Shown: positions 9,358 through 19,101, counted from the first letter of the stretch. The stretch: DNA of 64,000 nt from Desulfonema magnum (GCF_017377395.1 NZ_CP061800.1:7611001-7675000); one strand, 5' to 3'. Notes: generated from the sequence alone by a model not told the origin. Numbers and translations are program-made.

Positions 9358-10314
9358 ATGAAGATATTTTTGTTTAAAATTCTTGTCTTGTTGTTTTCGT
9401 TATACTTTTTGTCAGCATGTACGGGCAGTCAGAAACTTGCACCGTTTATTCATATTGGGGATTTTAAGATAATCCAGCAAAACGCTTCCGATATGAGACT
9501 GGAAGGAGTAGTTCAAGATTACAGTTTGTATGTTGCTGATAATTGGTATCTTGTATTTAAAGACGATAAGCTGGTTTATGCTAACAGTTCAGCGGATCCC
9601 TTATCCGCCTCTATTGAGCGTTCTGAGTGGATAAAGAAACAGCTTCGAGATCCTGCACAGCAAATTGAAATAAAAGGTTTGGAAAGGATGCCCAGACACG
9701 GAGGATGCTGCGAACTCAGTTCCCAACGGGTGAGGGAGATTGTGGAATCTGACTTAAACGACCTTAAAGCAGCGATCTTGCAGGATAACAAAATGCTTCA
9801 GGCATTGCCCGGGGAATTTATTGAACCCGAGGTGATCAACAAAGTGATGATCCCCAAGATAATACAGACCAAATACCCTGAACTCAGCCATGAGGAGGTT
9901 GAAGAAATTCGCGAGTATGTTCTGGCGGATTCGGTCATCAAAAACAGTGAAATCAAGGAAGTTGGTAACAAACGCTTTGTGCGGATGGCAGGGAAATTTG
10001 TCAATATCGAAGACCTTCACATTGATCTGATTGATCGGGTGAATCCGTTTCAGAAGGCATTTGAAGTGCTTTCAAAATCAGTGACGGCAAAATTGTTGAA
10101 AGTGATCCAGGAAACCATTGACGCGGGTCGCATCCAGATGACGGACGAGGAGGCAGTGATTCTTTATCGCGACAAAATCGGGCCATTTATGAAAAAAAAC
10201 AACGGACGAGAGCCGGATATTCATTCACCAGACCCATTGGAAAAAAGGATGGCCGAGGCATTGGTCTATCTCAGAAACAAGAAACGACAACGGCAAATGA
10301 AAAAGAACAAATGA
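9358..10314 (+). CDS. Chimeric ORF: lipoprotein N-terminus joined to the C-terminal tail of a DEAD/DEAH-type helicase
   Basis: 318 residues. Residues 1-21 are a lipoprotein signal ending SAC, so Cys21 would be lipidated, and residues 22-100 look like a small secreted domain (HIGDFKII.., YLVFKDDKLVYAN). From about residue 120 onward the sequence matches, from memory, the C-terminal region of DEAD/DEAH helicases that sit beside GIY-YIG nucleases: DLHIDLIDRVNPFQKAFEVL, then MTDEEAVILY and PDPLEKRMAEALVYLRNKKR. No helicase motifs are present, so the motor has been lost or the tail now serves alone. The 3' end overlaps the next gene by ATGA, typical of translational coupling. The lipoprotein/helicase mix makes the joint suspicious, perhaps an old recombination. 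The function is not predictable. Confidence 0.6.
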   Translation: MKIFLFKILVLLFSLYFLSACTGSQKLAPFIHIGDFKIIQQNASDMRLEGVVQDYSLYVADNWYLVFKDDKLVYANSSADPLSASIERSEWIKKQLRDPAQQIEIKGLERMPRHGGCCELSSQRVREIVESDLNDLKAAILQDNKMLQALPGEFIEPEVINKVMIPKIIQTKYPELSHEEVEEIREYVLADSVIKNSEIKEVGNKRFVRMAGKFVNIEDLHIDLIDRVNPFQKAFEVLSKSVTAKLLKVIQETIDAGRIQMTDEEAVILYRDKIGPFMKKNNGREPDIHSPDPLEKRMAEALVYLRNKKRQRQMKKNK

Positions 10315-11513
10315 TTGATTTTATCAAAGAGATGGAGAGTATTCTGGAAACTGACACGTTAGGGTTACTGGAGGTAAAGCCAAAGGCATCGTCAGCGATT
10401 AGCGCAGATGAGCGGCTGATTGCTTCGTTTGAGGAGATCATCGCTTTTGTGCGGGAGCATAACCGTGAGCCTGCCAAGACTCGGGACATCAGCGAGCGGA
10501 AACTTTACAGTCGCTTAAAAGGATTACGGGAGAACCCTGAGAAAGCTGCCGCACTGGCAGCGTCTGATACCCTTCATTTGCTGGGTGACGTAAGAATACC
10601 CGAGCCCAAAGCGATTAACACAATAGATGATGTGCTGGAGGATGATGTGTTCGGGTTGTTGGGAGATGATCTGTCGGACGAAGCTGATCTGAATGACATT
10701 TTCAATCTGAAAAATGTCCCGAAGCCTGCTGACACGCCGGACTATATCGCCAAACGTAAGCCATGTGAGGAATTCGGGCAATTTGAGCCTTTATTTAAGC
10801 AGACTCATGCTGAACTGGCATCAAAGAAGAAAGTGCTGAGATCATTTAGCAGTGAACAGCAGATCACCTCCGGTGCGTTTTTCATTCTACAAGGCATGAT
10901 GGTTTATGTGGCAAATGTTGGTAAAAGAGAACTGAGAAACTTCGGTAATACAGACGCTCGGCTTTACTGTGTTTTTGAAAACGGAACCGAGTCCAATCTG
11001 CTGCTGCGGTCTCTGGCTTCGGCGCTCTGGAAAGATGAAACCAGTCGTCAGATAGTGGATGATGTTCAGATGGAATTGTTTGGTGAATCAGAACAGATTA
11101 CACCGGACGACAAAGCAACTGGCTATATTTATGTATTGCAATCTCTGAGTGAAGATCCGCAGATCAGGGAAATCAGGAATCTGTACAAGATCGGTTTTTC
11201 GAGTCAGCCAATTAAACAGCGCATCCGGAATGCAAAGCAGGAACCTACCTGTCTGATGGCAGACGTGAAGCTGGTAACTGAGTTTGAAACATACAACTTA
11301 AATCCGCAAAAACTGGAAATGCTGTTACATACATTTTTTGCGGAATCCTGTTTGAATCTTGATGTTTTTGATAGTGAAGGAAAACGGCATACACCTCGAG
11401 AATGGTTCATTGTGCCGCTGCATGTCATTGAAACAGCGGTTCGGCTTCTGATAAATGGAGACATTGTTAATTATCACTATGACAGTCAGCAACAGAAAAT
11501 TGTAGAAAAGTGA
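10311..11513 (+). CDS. GIY-YIG nuclease family protein (T5orf172/Mug113 type)
   Basis: 400 residues. The C-terminal 130 residues hold a GIY-YIG fold: GYIYVLQSLS for the first strand, LYKIGFSSQPIKQRI for the second strand and catalytic region, and LEMLLHTFFAE with REWFIVP for the later glutamate/asparagine segment. The N-terminus (ASFEEIIAFVREHNREPAK..) is the accessory motif common in GIY-YIG proteins paired with DEAD helicases. It starts within the stop of the previous gene (ATGA), so the two are coupled. Such pairs are often found in defence or mobile islands; DNA cleavage is the expected activity. The spacing to the large helicase gene downstream is about 290 bp and contains a palindromic repeat. 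Confidence 0.8.
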   Translation: MIDFIKEMESILETDTLGLLEVKPKASSAISADERLIASFEEIIAFVREHNREPAKTRDISERKLYSRLKGLRENPEKAAALAASDTLHLLGDVRIPEPKAINTIDDVLEDDVFGLLGDDLSDEADLNDIFNLKNVPKPADTPDYIAKRKPCEEFGQFEPLFKQTHAELASKKKVLRSFSSEQQITSGAFFILQGMMVYVANVGKRELRNFGNTDARLYCVFENGTESNLLLRSLASALWKDETSRQIVDDVQMELFGESEQITPDDKATGYIYVLQSLSEDPQIREIRNLYKIGFSSQPIKQRIRNAKQEPTCLMADVKLVTEFETYNLNPQKLEMLLHTFFAESCLNLDVFDSEGKRHTPREWFIVPLHVIETAVRLLINGDIVNYHYDSQQQKIVEK

Positions 11514-11616
11514 ACACGGAGATGAGAATTAAGAGAATCTGACAAGGCAAATTCACTCGGACAGCAAAAACGCCGCTGCTTCGTTGCTCTGTTTTTTGCT
11601 ACTGGTGAGAAGTTCC

Positions 11617-11712
11617 GTAGGTCGGGTTGAGGAACGAAACCCGACAACGACGATCATCTCTCATATTGACGGCCCGCAAAAGTGTTGGGTTTCGTTCCTC
11701 AACCCGGCCTAC
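11617..11712. repeat. Palindromic GTAGGTCGGGTT element
   Basis: The arms GTAGGTCGGGTTGAGGAACG and CGTTCCTCAACCCGGCCTAC form a near-perfect inverted repeat around a 34-bp centre. It fills the gap between the GIY-YIG gene and the large helicase gene. Confidence 0.7.
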
Positions 11713-11800
11713 ATGGCTGTAGGCGTCCTCCGGTGGCGACCGCCTCATCGTCAAACAGCACTAAACGACAAAACATCTTGAATTGAAATGGAGAAACAAT

Positions 11801-14800
11801 ATGTCAACATCCAATCTCTCTGGCAAAAAAAACGGTAACGGTACGAGTACTTCAATAAGAAAATGTAATAATGAGAAACTGCAAAATCACTACGTCTATG
11901 TTTCAGATGAATTCAATAAGGATATTGAAACGACAGATATTTCAGAGGCGTTTGTCACAGGATTCATCAATGAACTACAAAAGAGCGAAGCACCGTTTCT
12001 TCTCGGAGACTGTATCAAAAATTCCAACCTGTTCAAAAAAACGAGGGATCGAACCTATCGATTCTTATTCCAGAAAGAGTCTTTAATCATCGAGAAGGAA
12101 GAGATTACATTCGTCTGTCTTCGGCGGATTTTAAGAGGTCGTTCCAAAGACGAAGCGGAATACAAGAAAATCATTCATGACCCTTCGGAGTTTATCGCTG
12201 GATTCAAAAATGAAGAGGCAGCTCTCAAATCGTCTTACCATAAATGGGACAAAGAGCGCCGGAGCTTGAAGGAAAAAGAAGAACGCGAAAAAGTAGCTGA
12301 AGATGAAGTGAAACTGGCTGAAATCAGTCAATGGATCGACAATTTTAAAATCAACTTTCATTTCGATGTCTATGAAACTTACGAATGGAAGCAGAGCATT
12401 TTTGAAAAGCTTGACACTTACGGCCCGGATTTCCTGACACTTCTGGAACGGATTATCGTCAAGAAAGAGAGCGAAGGCATATCCTTCGACACTATCCCGC
12501 ACCCTGATCGTCCTTACATCTTCAAAGCGAGTATGGGGGGGATTTGCATTTTATACGAAAAATTGAGCATCCAGGGGGAAACCAAATATCTGCTGCACAA
12601 TGCGTTTGAAAAATGTGGTGAACAGTCCGACGCCATAGATCGGGCCATTGCGACTATTATGGACGATCCAAGATTCTACTTTACGGTCATCGATGGAAAT
12701 TATGATAAAAAAGAAGTGAGTCGATGTGCGGAACGTGCCTACCCCAGTATGATCATCGACGTAGAGGATCGTGAAATCTGGTTCGACATCCAAAAAAGCA
12801 TCGATGATAACGCCAACCTGTCGTTGTTACCCGATCAGGTGGAGCTGCTTGAACAGATTCGATTCCCCGTTTTTATCAATGGGCAGGCGGGCAGCGGCAA
12901 GTCCACCATGCTCTATTATCTGTTCGCTCAACTTTGCTACAAAAAAATTATCGAACCCGACAATGATAACACACCACGGAACGAGATCGTTTTCATTACA
13001 GAAAATCAGCATCTGCTGAAAAATTCGATGAAAGAGATCGCCATGCTGCTCCGGAAAAATCCGCAATACTCACTGGATATCAATGAGATGTTCGGACAGT
13101 CCATTGATCCGGAAACCCCTGAAAGTCTCAAGAAGGAAATCATTCAAGATGCCCTTGAAAAGAGAATCGCCAATTATTTTTCATCCTTCATCGGATTTCT
13201 GAGAAAGGCCCTCGATCTTTCGGAAGGGGAGTACCACTTGAATCAATACATTAACTTCTATCGCTTTCGTGAAGCTTATCTCTACTCACGAATACTTGAT
13301 GAACATGGAAAATGGACAACGATCGGAATCCACCATATCTCGGATCAGATGCGAAAAAAGTACTCACCGGAAGTCGCTTGGTACATTATCCGTACTTTTA
13401 TCAAGGGATATCGTCTCTCAACGGAATTAATGGAAAACGACTTCCATGAAATCGTCAGGGATGACAGGGGGAATCTGGATGAGGATACATATCGGTATGT
13501 CTATAAAGAGATCTATGAACAATTTTACAAGAAACTAACCGATAAAGGATATTGGGATAACATCGATCTTATTAACGAGATCGAACGTCAGAAAAAGGCG
13601 AATGAAAAAGACAAAGACATTGATCGGCAAGATCGATTTCAGTCCAATTTTTCCATTATTCTCTGTGATGAGGCCCAGGATTTTACAAAAGTCGAGCTTC
13701 AGATATTGACACGCTTCTCCGAGTTCAGTAATTTTAACGATCTCTCCACAAGAAGCAGTTTTCCCGTCATCTTTGCCGGCGACCCGTTTCAAACCGTCAA
13801 TCCCACAGGATTTAGCTGGACCCGCCTTAGAAGCATGTTCACCGAAGATATCGTTCGGAAATTCAAGCTGCCCATCAACATAGAAGAACGATTTATTGAG
13901 TTGAAGATGAATTATCGGTCAACCCACACGATTGTGAAACTTGCCAATATGATACAGTATTTCAGACGGGTATTTCTTTTTGAAAAAGATATTAAGTTTC
14001 CCCAGGTTGCACGTCAATATGCTAATGACCAGGTTGTCAAACCCGCACTTCTCGAAATGAAAGGGAGTCTCACCGAATATAGAAACTCCAAACTGGGACT
14101 AAGTATTTTCATCGCCCCTTGCGAGCCCGGAGGTGAAGATACCTTCATCGCGGAAGACGGACTGGAACCGGAAGACTTCATTATCAAGTCGGCTGCCTTT
14201 TTAAAAGGACTGGAGCACGATACTGTTGTCGTTTATAAATACGGTGAGCACTTTATCAATGAAATTCTTGACAACATCAAAGTGACTCAGCTACTGAACC
14301 GAAACAATATCGCCCAGAAAAGCATCCTGAACGGTGGTGCATTTGAACACTTCTTTGACATTTTCCAGAACGAGGATTTCAATGATGACAACATTACATT
14401 CAAGGTTGCCTATTTTTTCAACAAATTGTATGTTGCCGTCACCCGGGCAAGGCAGGAACTTATAGTCATGGATACTCCCAAAGGAATCAATGGGTTCTGG
14501 AAGCCATTTCTGACCGGAATTGAGGCGTATCTCAACGGTGAGCCAGTTCTACCCGAAACTTGCCAGGACGATGAAAAAAGTCGTGACTGGCGTTATCAAA
14601 TTTTGGGAAAAGAAACAGTTCTCGATACCTTTGAGAGCAATCCTGATTACAAACAGAACATTTCCAAGAGTCAGCAAGCCCGGATTGCACTAAAAGAGGC
14701 GGAGCATTACTTCCGGAAAGCCACGGAAGAGGGCGCGGTGGGTAGTGCCGCCATCGAACGACTGAACATTGCCATCCAATATTACAAACGCTCGGGGCTT

Positions 14801-17239
14801 TCTCAAGAGCATGAAGAGGAGCATATCAATCTCTGCAAGGCCCATATTGCACGAATCGATGGACGATGGGCGGATGCGGGTACTTATTTTGAACAGGCGG
14901 AAGATCGGACTGCTGCGGTTCAGTGTTATTGGAACGGCGGCTGCTGGCCGGAACTGATCAACGCGTCGAAAGATGAGCATATGCTGTTTGTGGGGGAGTT
15001 CATGCTTCGATCCCGCTTCGATGTGAAGGTGCTGACGGAAAAATCGCAACAGCTGGCCGATCTCTTTACGGAAAATGAGATTATCTGGCTCCATGAATTT
15101 GAAGAGAAACTGATCGGACGCATTTCCAATCTGTTAAAAAAGAAGACTCTGCAAGTCTCCACCGATTCCGACCAGCTCGAAGAATTGGCAGATGCCATGC
15201 TTCGCCTGAAACTCCCCGGTTACAGATGCTCAAAAAACATTGCGGAAATCTATTTTTCCTTAAAGATGTTCGACAAGGCGCTGGCATTGTGGGATCCTGA
15301 AAAAGAGAAGCAGAATATCCAATTTTTGTATGCGACGGCTGTGGAAAGCCAGGAGATCGAAAAAAAATTCGCCCACTACTTCACGTTGTATGACCTGATG
15401 AAAAAGAACAAGCCCGGGGAGAAGCCGATCACCATCGACCATATTCAGTGTGAGATCGCACAGTTGTACGAGCGTCATCCGTCCATCCCATTTTCGCCGA
15501 AGCATTGCGCTATTTTGTCGGAAATATTGATGCAGGTGCCGGGAAAGACAACTCAATCGAATCGGATCGAGACGATCTTGACCCTTCTATTCCGCAATTT
15601 TGAAAACACCCCGGCAGAATATACGGATCAGGTGGTAAGACTGATTCGTGCTCAAAAGGACGCGCAGTTTATCGTAACGCTTCTGAAATACCTCCATGAC
15701 CATGCCAAACTCAATCCACAATTTGTCCAGATTCTTGAAGTAGAATTTTACAGTGCGATTTTGTATACGAAATATGTTCGGAAGGTGTTGAGAAAAATTC
15801 TAAAAGCCATCAGAAAAAAACCCTATCAGCAGTATGTCATAAATGAGATATTCTCGTCCGATAATGCAGGCATTGTTCGGACTATTTTGGAAATACTCAT
15901 CAAAATTATGGTACATGCCACCGATATCAAACCGGAACGATTAAAATCCAAAGACAGCAAGTCAATCCCGCTGGATCATTTAATTTTATCGTTTGCAAAA
16001 TACTATGTCAACAATTTCAAAAATCCGACGGGATCCGGTGATATTATGCTCAAGTATGAGGAATTGGCCAATGCTGTCGAGCGAACCAATCGGCAATACT
16101 CGGAAATCGCCAGATTTTACGATACGGATATCGACATTTCAGACAGTAATTCCCACATTTCGGAAGAGACTCGATCCTTTCTGCGACACCGTTGGCTCAA
16201 AATCAAACAAAAACAGCATCAGATGGACGTTTCCAGTTCATCGGGAATGGCGGACGAAAGCAAAACATTGAAAACATTTTCTAAAGCCATTGCAGATTGG
16301 GAGATGGGACAGGTGACTATGGATATCATTGAAAAGGATTCCAAGCGTTTTCCCGAATATCCGAATCTATACGGTATTGCTCTTCAGGATAAGTTTCTCA
16401 TTCAGACACATGACACCGTTACAGCCAATGGCACCGTTGACCCGTTGACAGCTTCGGAGCCGGAGCCCCGAGCCGAGGACATTGACTTGGCGGAAACCAC
16501 CCATGAGCCGGAGCGGGAGGACAAGCAAACGCCAATTGTCGATGACACCAAAGCGCTTGAAACGCCCGAGAAGCTCGAAACCACAGAAGCATTGGAAGCA
16601 CCTGAAGATGCAGAGGCTGCAATAAGTGTATCCAATACTTTTGACACCCCCCCATCATCGGATGTCAAATTGTCGATAAAGAATGAGAATCAAGAAAAAG
16701 ATGAGGAGAATCAGACAGGTCCAGCCGTTTCGACAGAGATCATACAGAAAAAGAGTCATCCGAACTATGAGCAGCTATACATTGATGAAAAACAACAGAA
16801 CACGCATCTGTTGAAAAAAATAGAGACGCTGGAGTCCGATATGGCGCAGTCTCGATCCATTATCCGAGAGTTGGAGCATAAACTGGAAGTTGTCTGCGGA
16901 TCAAAATCCAATGATATGACGAAAACCGGGAGTCTCTCCCCTTCCGGTAGCGGTGAAGTGCTATTGGACACTTTGAATCGTGCCAGAGATATTATCAGCG
17001 AGATCAACAAGCGTGTGGCAACCCTCCAACAACTGCACGATCTGCCGGAAGCCAAGTCAGCGGTCGGGCCTGTGGAGTCAGCAATCGATGAGTTGGTGGA
17101 CAAGCTGATTTCAGACAGCATTTCCCCCGCCATAGACAAGGTGCTCACATCACATCTTTCCGGTTTGAACAAGGCGCTTCATCTAAATATCGACTGGGAA
17201 AAACCTTTTAAAAGCGCCAGCATTCATATAGCGAAATAA
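11801..17239 (+). CDS. Very large UvrD/Rep-like superfamily 1 helicase with helical-repeat C-terminus
   Basis: 1,812 residues from the ATG at 11801, chosen over the TTG at 11783 because GGAGA lies 7 nt ahead. SF1 motifs are intact: motif I NGQAGSGKST near residue 361, motif II ILCDEAQDF near 622, motif III IFAGDPFQTVNPTGFSW, a conserved MNYRSTHTIVKLAN, and motif VI LYVAVTRARQELIV near 878. An all-helical region (residues ~350 and below) precedes the motor. After about 950 comes a long TPR/helical-repeat region, a Glu/Pro/Thr-rich linker at about 1540-1640, and a predicted coiled coil near 1650-1720. It should unwind or translocate on DNA. Its size and the neighbouring GIY-YIG gene suggest an anti-phage or mobile-element role, which is inference; I cannot match it to a named system. 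Confidence 0.8.
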   Translation: MSTSNLSGKKNGNGTSTSIRKCNNEKLQNHYVYVSDEFNKDIETTDISEAFVTGFINELQKSEAPFLLGDCIKNSNLFKKTRDRTYRFLFQKESLIIEKEEITFVCLRRILRGRSKDEAEYKKIIHDPSEFIAGFKNEEAALKSSYHKWDKERRSLKEKEEREKVAEDEVKLAEISQWIDNFKINFHFDVYETYEWKQSIFEKLDTYGPDFLTLLERIIVKKESEGISFDTIPHPDRPYIFKASMGGICILYEKLSIQGETKYLLHNAFEKCGEQSDAIDRAIATIMDDPRFYFTVIDGNYDKKEVSRCAERAYPSMIIDVEDREIWFDIQKSIDDNANLSLLPDQVELLEQIRFPVFINGQAGSGKSTMLYYLFAQLCYKKIIEPDNDNTPRNEIVFITENQHLLKNSMKEIAMLLRKNPQYSLDINEMFGQSIDPETPESLKKEIIQDALEKRIANYFSSFIGFLRKALDLSEGEYHLNQYINFYRFREAYLYSRILDEHGKWTTIGIHHISDQMRKKYSPEVAWYIIRTFIKGYRLSTELMENDFHEIVRDDRGNLDEDTYRYVYKEIYEQFYKKLTDKGYWDNIDLINEIERQKKANEKDKDIDRQDRFQSNFSIILCDEAQDFTKVELQILTRFSEFSNFNDLSTRSSFPVIFAGDPFQTVNPTGFSWTRLRSMFTEDIVRKFKLPINIEERFIELKMNYRSTHTIVKLANMIQYFRRVFLFEKDIKFPQVARQYANDQVVKPALLEMKGSLTEYRNSKLGLSIFIAPCEPGGEDTFIAEDGLEPEDFIIKSAAFLKGLEHDTVVVYKYGEHFINEILDNIKVTQLLNRNNIAQKSILNGGAFEHFFDIFQNEDFNDDNITFKVAYFFNKLYVAVTRARQELIVMDTPKGINGFWKPFLTGIEAYLNGEPVLPETCQDDEKSRDWRYQILGKETVLDTFESNPDYKQNISKSQQARIALKEAEHYFRKATEEGAVGSAAIERLNIAIQYYKRSGLSQEHEEEHINLCKAHIARIDGRWADAGTYFEQAEDRTAAVQCYWNGGCWPELINASKDEHMLFVGEFMLRSRFDVKVLTEKSQQLADLFTENEIIWLHEFEEKLIGRISNLLKKKTLQVSTDSDQLEELADAMLRLKLPGYRCSKNIAEIYFSLKMFDKALALWDPEKEKQNIQFLYATAVESQEIEKKFAHYFTLYDLMKKNKPGEKPITIDHIQCEIAQLYERHPSIPFSPKHCAILSEILMQVPGKTTQSNRIETILTLLFRNFENTPAEYTDQVVRLIRAQKDAQFIVTLLKYLHDHAKLNPQFVQILEVEFYSAILYTKYVRKVLRKILKAIRKKPYQQYVINEIFSSDNAGIVRTILEILIKIMVHATDIKPERLKSKDSKSIPLDHLILSFAKYYVNNFKNPTGSGDIMLKYEELANAVERTNRQYSEIARFYDTDIDISDSNSHISEETRSFLRHRWLKIKQKQHQMDVSSSSGMADESKTLKTFSKAIADWEMGQVTMDIIEKDSKRFPEYPNLYGIALQDKFLIQTHDTVTANGTVDPLTASEPEPRAEDIDLAETTHEPEREDKQTPIVDDTKALETPEKLETTEALEAPEDAEAAISVSNTFDTPPSSDVKLSIKNENQEKDEENQTGPAVSTEIIQKKSHPNYEQLYIDEKQQNTHLLKKIETLESDMAQSRSIIRELEHKLEVVCGSKSNDMTKTGSLSPSGSGEVLLDTLNRARDIISEINKRVATLQQLHDLPEAKSAVGPVESAIDELVDKLISDSISPAIDKVLTSHLSGLNKALHLNIDWEKPFKSASIHIAK

Positions 17240-17448
17240 GTGCATGTGAGAACATTTCTTTCCGAAATTCCAGGACACCTAACTTAATTTTGCAGTCATA
17301 AGAAAAAGAAAGGATTTGAAAGAGAAAAATTGGAATAAATAGAAAAAGAATAGCGGCCTAAACGCCGTCAAACCTGATCAATGAAGCGGGCTAAAGCCTG
17401 TCATTGGAGTCGGGCCGTGCCAACTATCAGATATTAAAGAAACTGTTT

Positions 17449-17740
17449 CTGATTATAACGGATTTAGGGGAGAGCCTGGCCCATATGCATCAGGCTAAGA
17501 TTACAACCTACTGTTTTTATTAACTCTGATTTTGCAGGACGGGGTTTGCAACCCCGTCCGGAATATTTTCCGGATCGCCGCCCGCAAACGTTTCGGACGG
17601 GGTTGCAAACCCCGTCCGGCAGCCGTCCCGCATTCTTAGCCTGATGCATATGGGGCCTGGCCGGCCCGGCATGACGGATGCTGCAAACATATCGTCCCCA
17701 CGGGGTTTTGCCGGCCCTCCCCTAAATCCGTTATAATCAG
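17449..17740. mobile_element. MITE copy 1, with 8-bp target duplication
   Basis: It starts CTGATTATAACGGATTTAGG and ends with the reverse complement CCTAAATCCGTTATAATCAG. It is flanked by the perfect 8-bp direct repeat AACTGTTT (17441-17448 and 17741-17748). Most of the core is occupied by a second small element (17480-17654). It encodes no transposase. Confidence 0.8.
17480..17654. mobile_element. Small mobile element with CCCATATGC ends, copy 2, nested in a MITE
   Basis: Same ends and same GGACGGGGTTTGCAACCCCG inverted core as the copy at 8026-8194. It is flanked by the direct repeat GCCTGG (17474-17479 and 17655-17660), indicating insertion into the pre-existing MITE. Confidence 0.65.
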
Positions 17741-17799
17741 AACTGTTTCTTTATTTGGGCTTTAAACAGTCCTTATATCAGAAAATTCCGGAGAAAATT

Positions 17800-17871
17800 C
17801 CGGGGACACCATACCTAATTTTTTCAAGAACTATCAAATCAAATGCCTGAAAATAAGTATGGTGTCCCCGG
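17800..17871. repeat. Inverted repeat CCGGGGACACCATAC
   Basis: The arms CCGGGGACACCATAC and GTATGGTGTCCCCGG are perfect and separated by about 42 bp. A partial relative (AGGACACCTAACTTAATTTT) lies at 17274. Repeats of this kind are commonly linked to REP-type transposases, though none is adjacent here. Confidence 0.6.
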
Positions 17872-17889
17872 ATTTCTCTTGTTATGCAT

Positions 17890-18201
17890 TTATAGTTGAT
17901 TTGGTATTTTTGTTAACGGATGTAATTTTATTTCCAACCGGCATCCGACAGCTTTTGCATATTTATTAAGTGTTGCAACAGACGGAGAATGCTGTTTACT
18001 ACCTCCGCCGCTTTCGAGACGTGCTATTGCCGGAACTTTAGTATCCATCCGTCTTGCAACTTCGGCCTGAGTCAATCCGGCCTTTTTACGAGCTTTGATT
18101 AATTCATCGAATAGTGCAAATTTATCCTCAAGTGCATCATATTCTGCTTTGAACACCGGATCTTCCATCCATCCGGATACCATTTCATTGTGGGATTTCA
18201 T
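17890..18201 (-). CDS. higA: HigA-like antitoxin (XRE family HTH)
   Basis: 103 residues. The helix-turn-helix lies in the middle (KARKKAGLTQAEVARRMDTK..IARLESG), followed by the VATLNKYAKAVGCRLEIKL tail that defines this antitoxin group. It is the downstream gene of a toxin-first pair and overlaps the toxin stop by 4 bp (ATGA), so the two are translationally coupled. By family knowledge it neutralises the HigB ribosome-dependent mRNase and represses the operon by binding a palindrome at the promoter. Confidence 0.85.
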   Translation of the reverse strand: MKSHNEMVSGWMEDPVFKAEYDALEDKFALFDELIKARKKAGLTQAEVARRMDTKVPAIARLESGGGSKQHSPSVATLNKYAKAVGCRLEIKLHPLTKIPNQL

Positions 18202-18518
18202 GACACCTCCTTCATTCTTTTTCGTGCAATTCTTAACTCGTTAACTGGCGTTTTTTGGGATTTTTTTATAAAAGAATGGAGGATTATAACTTTGGAACCA
18301 ATGACAGTACAGAAAAATGCCCTGCCAATACCCTCGCGTCCTTTTGCACGAATTTCAAACAGACCGTCACCCATGGAACGCGTTAATGGCAGACCCAAAT
18401 TGGGTCCGAATACAATTATTCGTTCTGTAATCCGGGCATAAACAGCACGAATACTGACAGGCCATGAATCAATTTCATTTTGTACTTTTTCATTGTAATA
18501 ATATATTTCCCAATTCAT
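18198..18518 (-). CDS. higB: HigB-like toxin (RelE/Gp49 family)
   Basis: 106 residues. The sequence runs YARITERIIVFGPNLGLPLT, LFEIRAKGREGIGRAFFCTV, IILHSFIKKSQKTP, ending with ELRIARKRMKE, which is the standard plan of phage-derived Gp49-like HigB toxins, including the conserved K-K-x-Q-K-T-P segment before the last helix. It probably cleaves mRNA on the ribosome. It is the first gene of the leftward pair, 10 bp from a palindromic operator. Confidence 0.87.
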   Translation of the reverse strand: MNWEIYYYNEKVQNEIDSWPVSIRAVYARITERIIVFGPNLGLPLTRSMGDGLFEIRAKGREGIGRAFFCTVIGSKVIILHSFIKKSQKTPVNELRIARKRMKEVS

Positions 18519-18528
18519 AGTATCTATA

Positions 18529-18544
18529 TTAACAAATATGTTAA
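18529..18544. promoter_or_regulatory. Candidate HigA operator
   Basis: TTAACA-AATA-TGTTAA is an inverted repeat with 6-bp arms, centred about 18 bp upstream of the higB start on the minus strand. Position and symmetry fit an autoregulatory antitoxin site. Confidence 0.45.
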
Positions 18545-18802
18545 CTTAAAATCAAGAAAAATTTTAATAGAACAGATCTGCAAACCAGCCGCACAGTTGT
18601 TTCAACAAAAACATGAAGTTATGCCGCACTTCAGATCACTCAGTATGAGACATGCCTCATACTGAAATTGCGGAAGCGGCAAATAACGCTCAGACGGGTG
18701 ATTCAAAACGAACATAATCCTGCTATCTCTGAATACCGATATCGGATTCGGCAATATTCCCAAACTCTCAGAAAGCTGACTGCCAGATAGCGGGTGTATA
18801 GG

Positions 18803-18831
18803 GGGGTATAGAGTCGGGGGTATAGAGTCGG
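18803..18831. repeat. Short tandem repeat GGGGGTATAGAGTC
   Basis: Two adjacent 14-15-bp units, with a further degenerate unit (GGGTGTATA) just before. It lies in the 580-bp gene-free gap between higB and the molybdenum hydroxylase genes. Confidence 0.5.
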
Positions 18832-18891
18832 GCAGTGGCAAGTATTTAATATCAGACGAATTACCTGCTTATTTTGGCCTGAAATTGGGCT

Positions 18892-18927
18892 TATATCGCT
18901 CTTTTCGGGGCAAAAAAGAGCGATATA
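18892..18927. repeat. Perfect 14-bp stem hairpin
   Basis: TATATCGCTCTTTT and AAAAGAGCGATATA flank an 8-nt loop. It sits about 175 bp ahead of the oxidoreductase operon. It could be a terminator for an unseen transcript or part of the operon leader. Confidence 0.4.
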
Positions 18928-19101
18928 GGAAAAAAACTCAGAATCCTGTAACGCTCTTTCTGATACCGAAAAATGTGACATAGGCCCTGAAATCGCCTGT
19001 TTTAAGGAGTGTTTTTTTATTTTTTCAATATGTTGGCGTGGCCCGACCCCAACAGCCCCAACAGCCCGCTTCGGGCGACTTACCCAAACCAAGGAGGACA
19101 T

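Noticed and set aside
17740..17748. TATAAT in the MITE termini as an outward promoter.
   Set aside because: The hexamer is present in every end (GTTATAATCAG), but no -35-like element lies at a correct distance in the copies checked.
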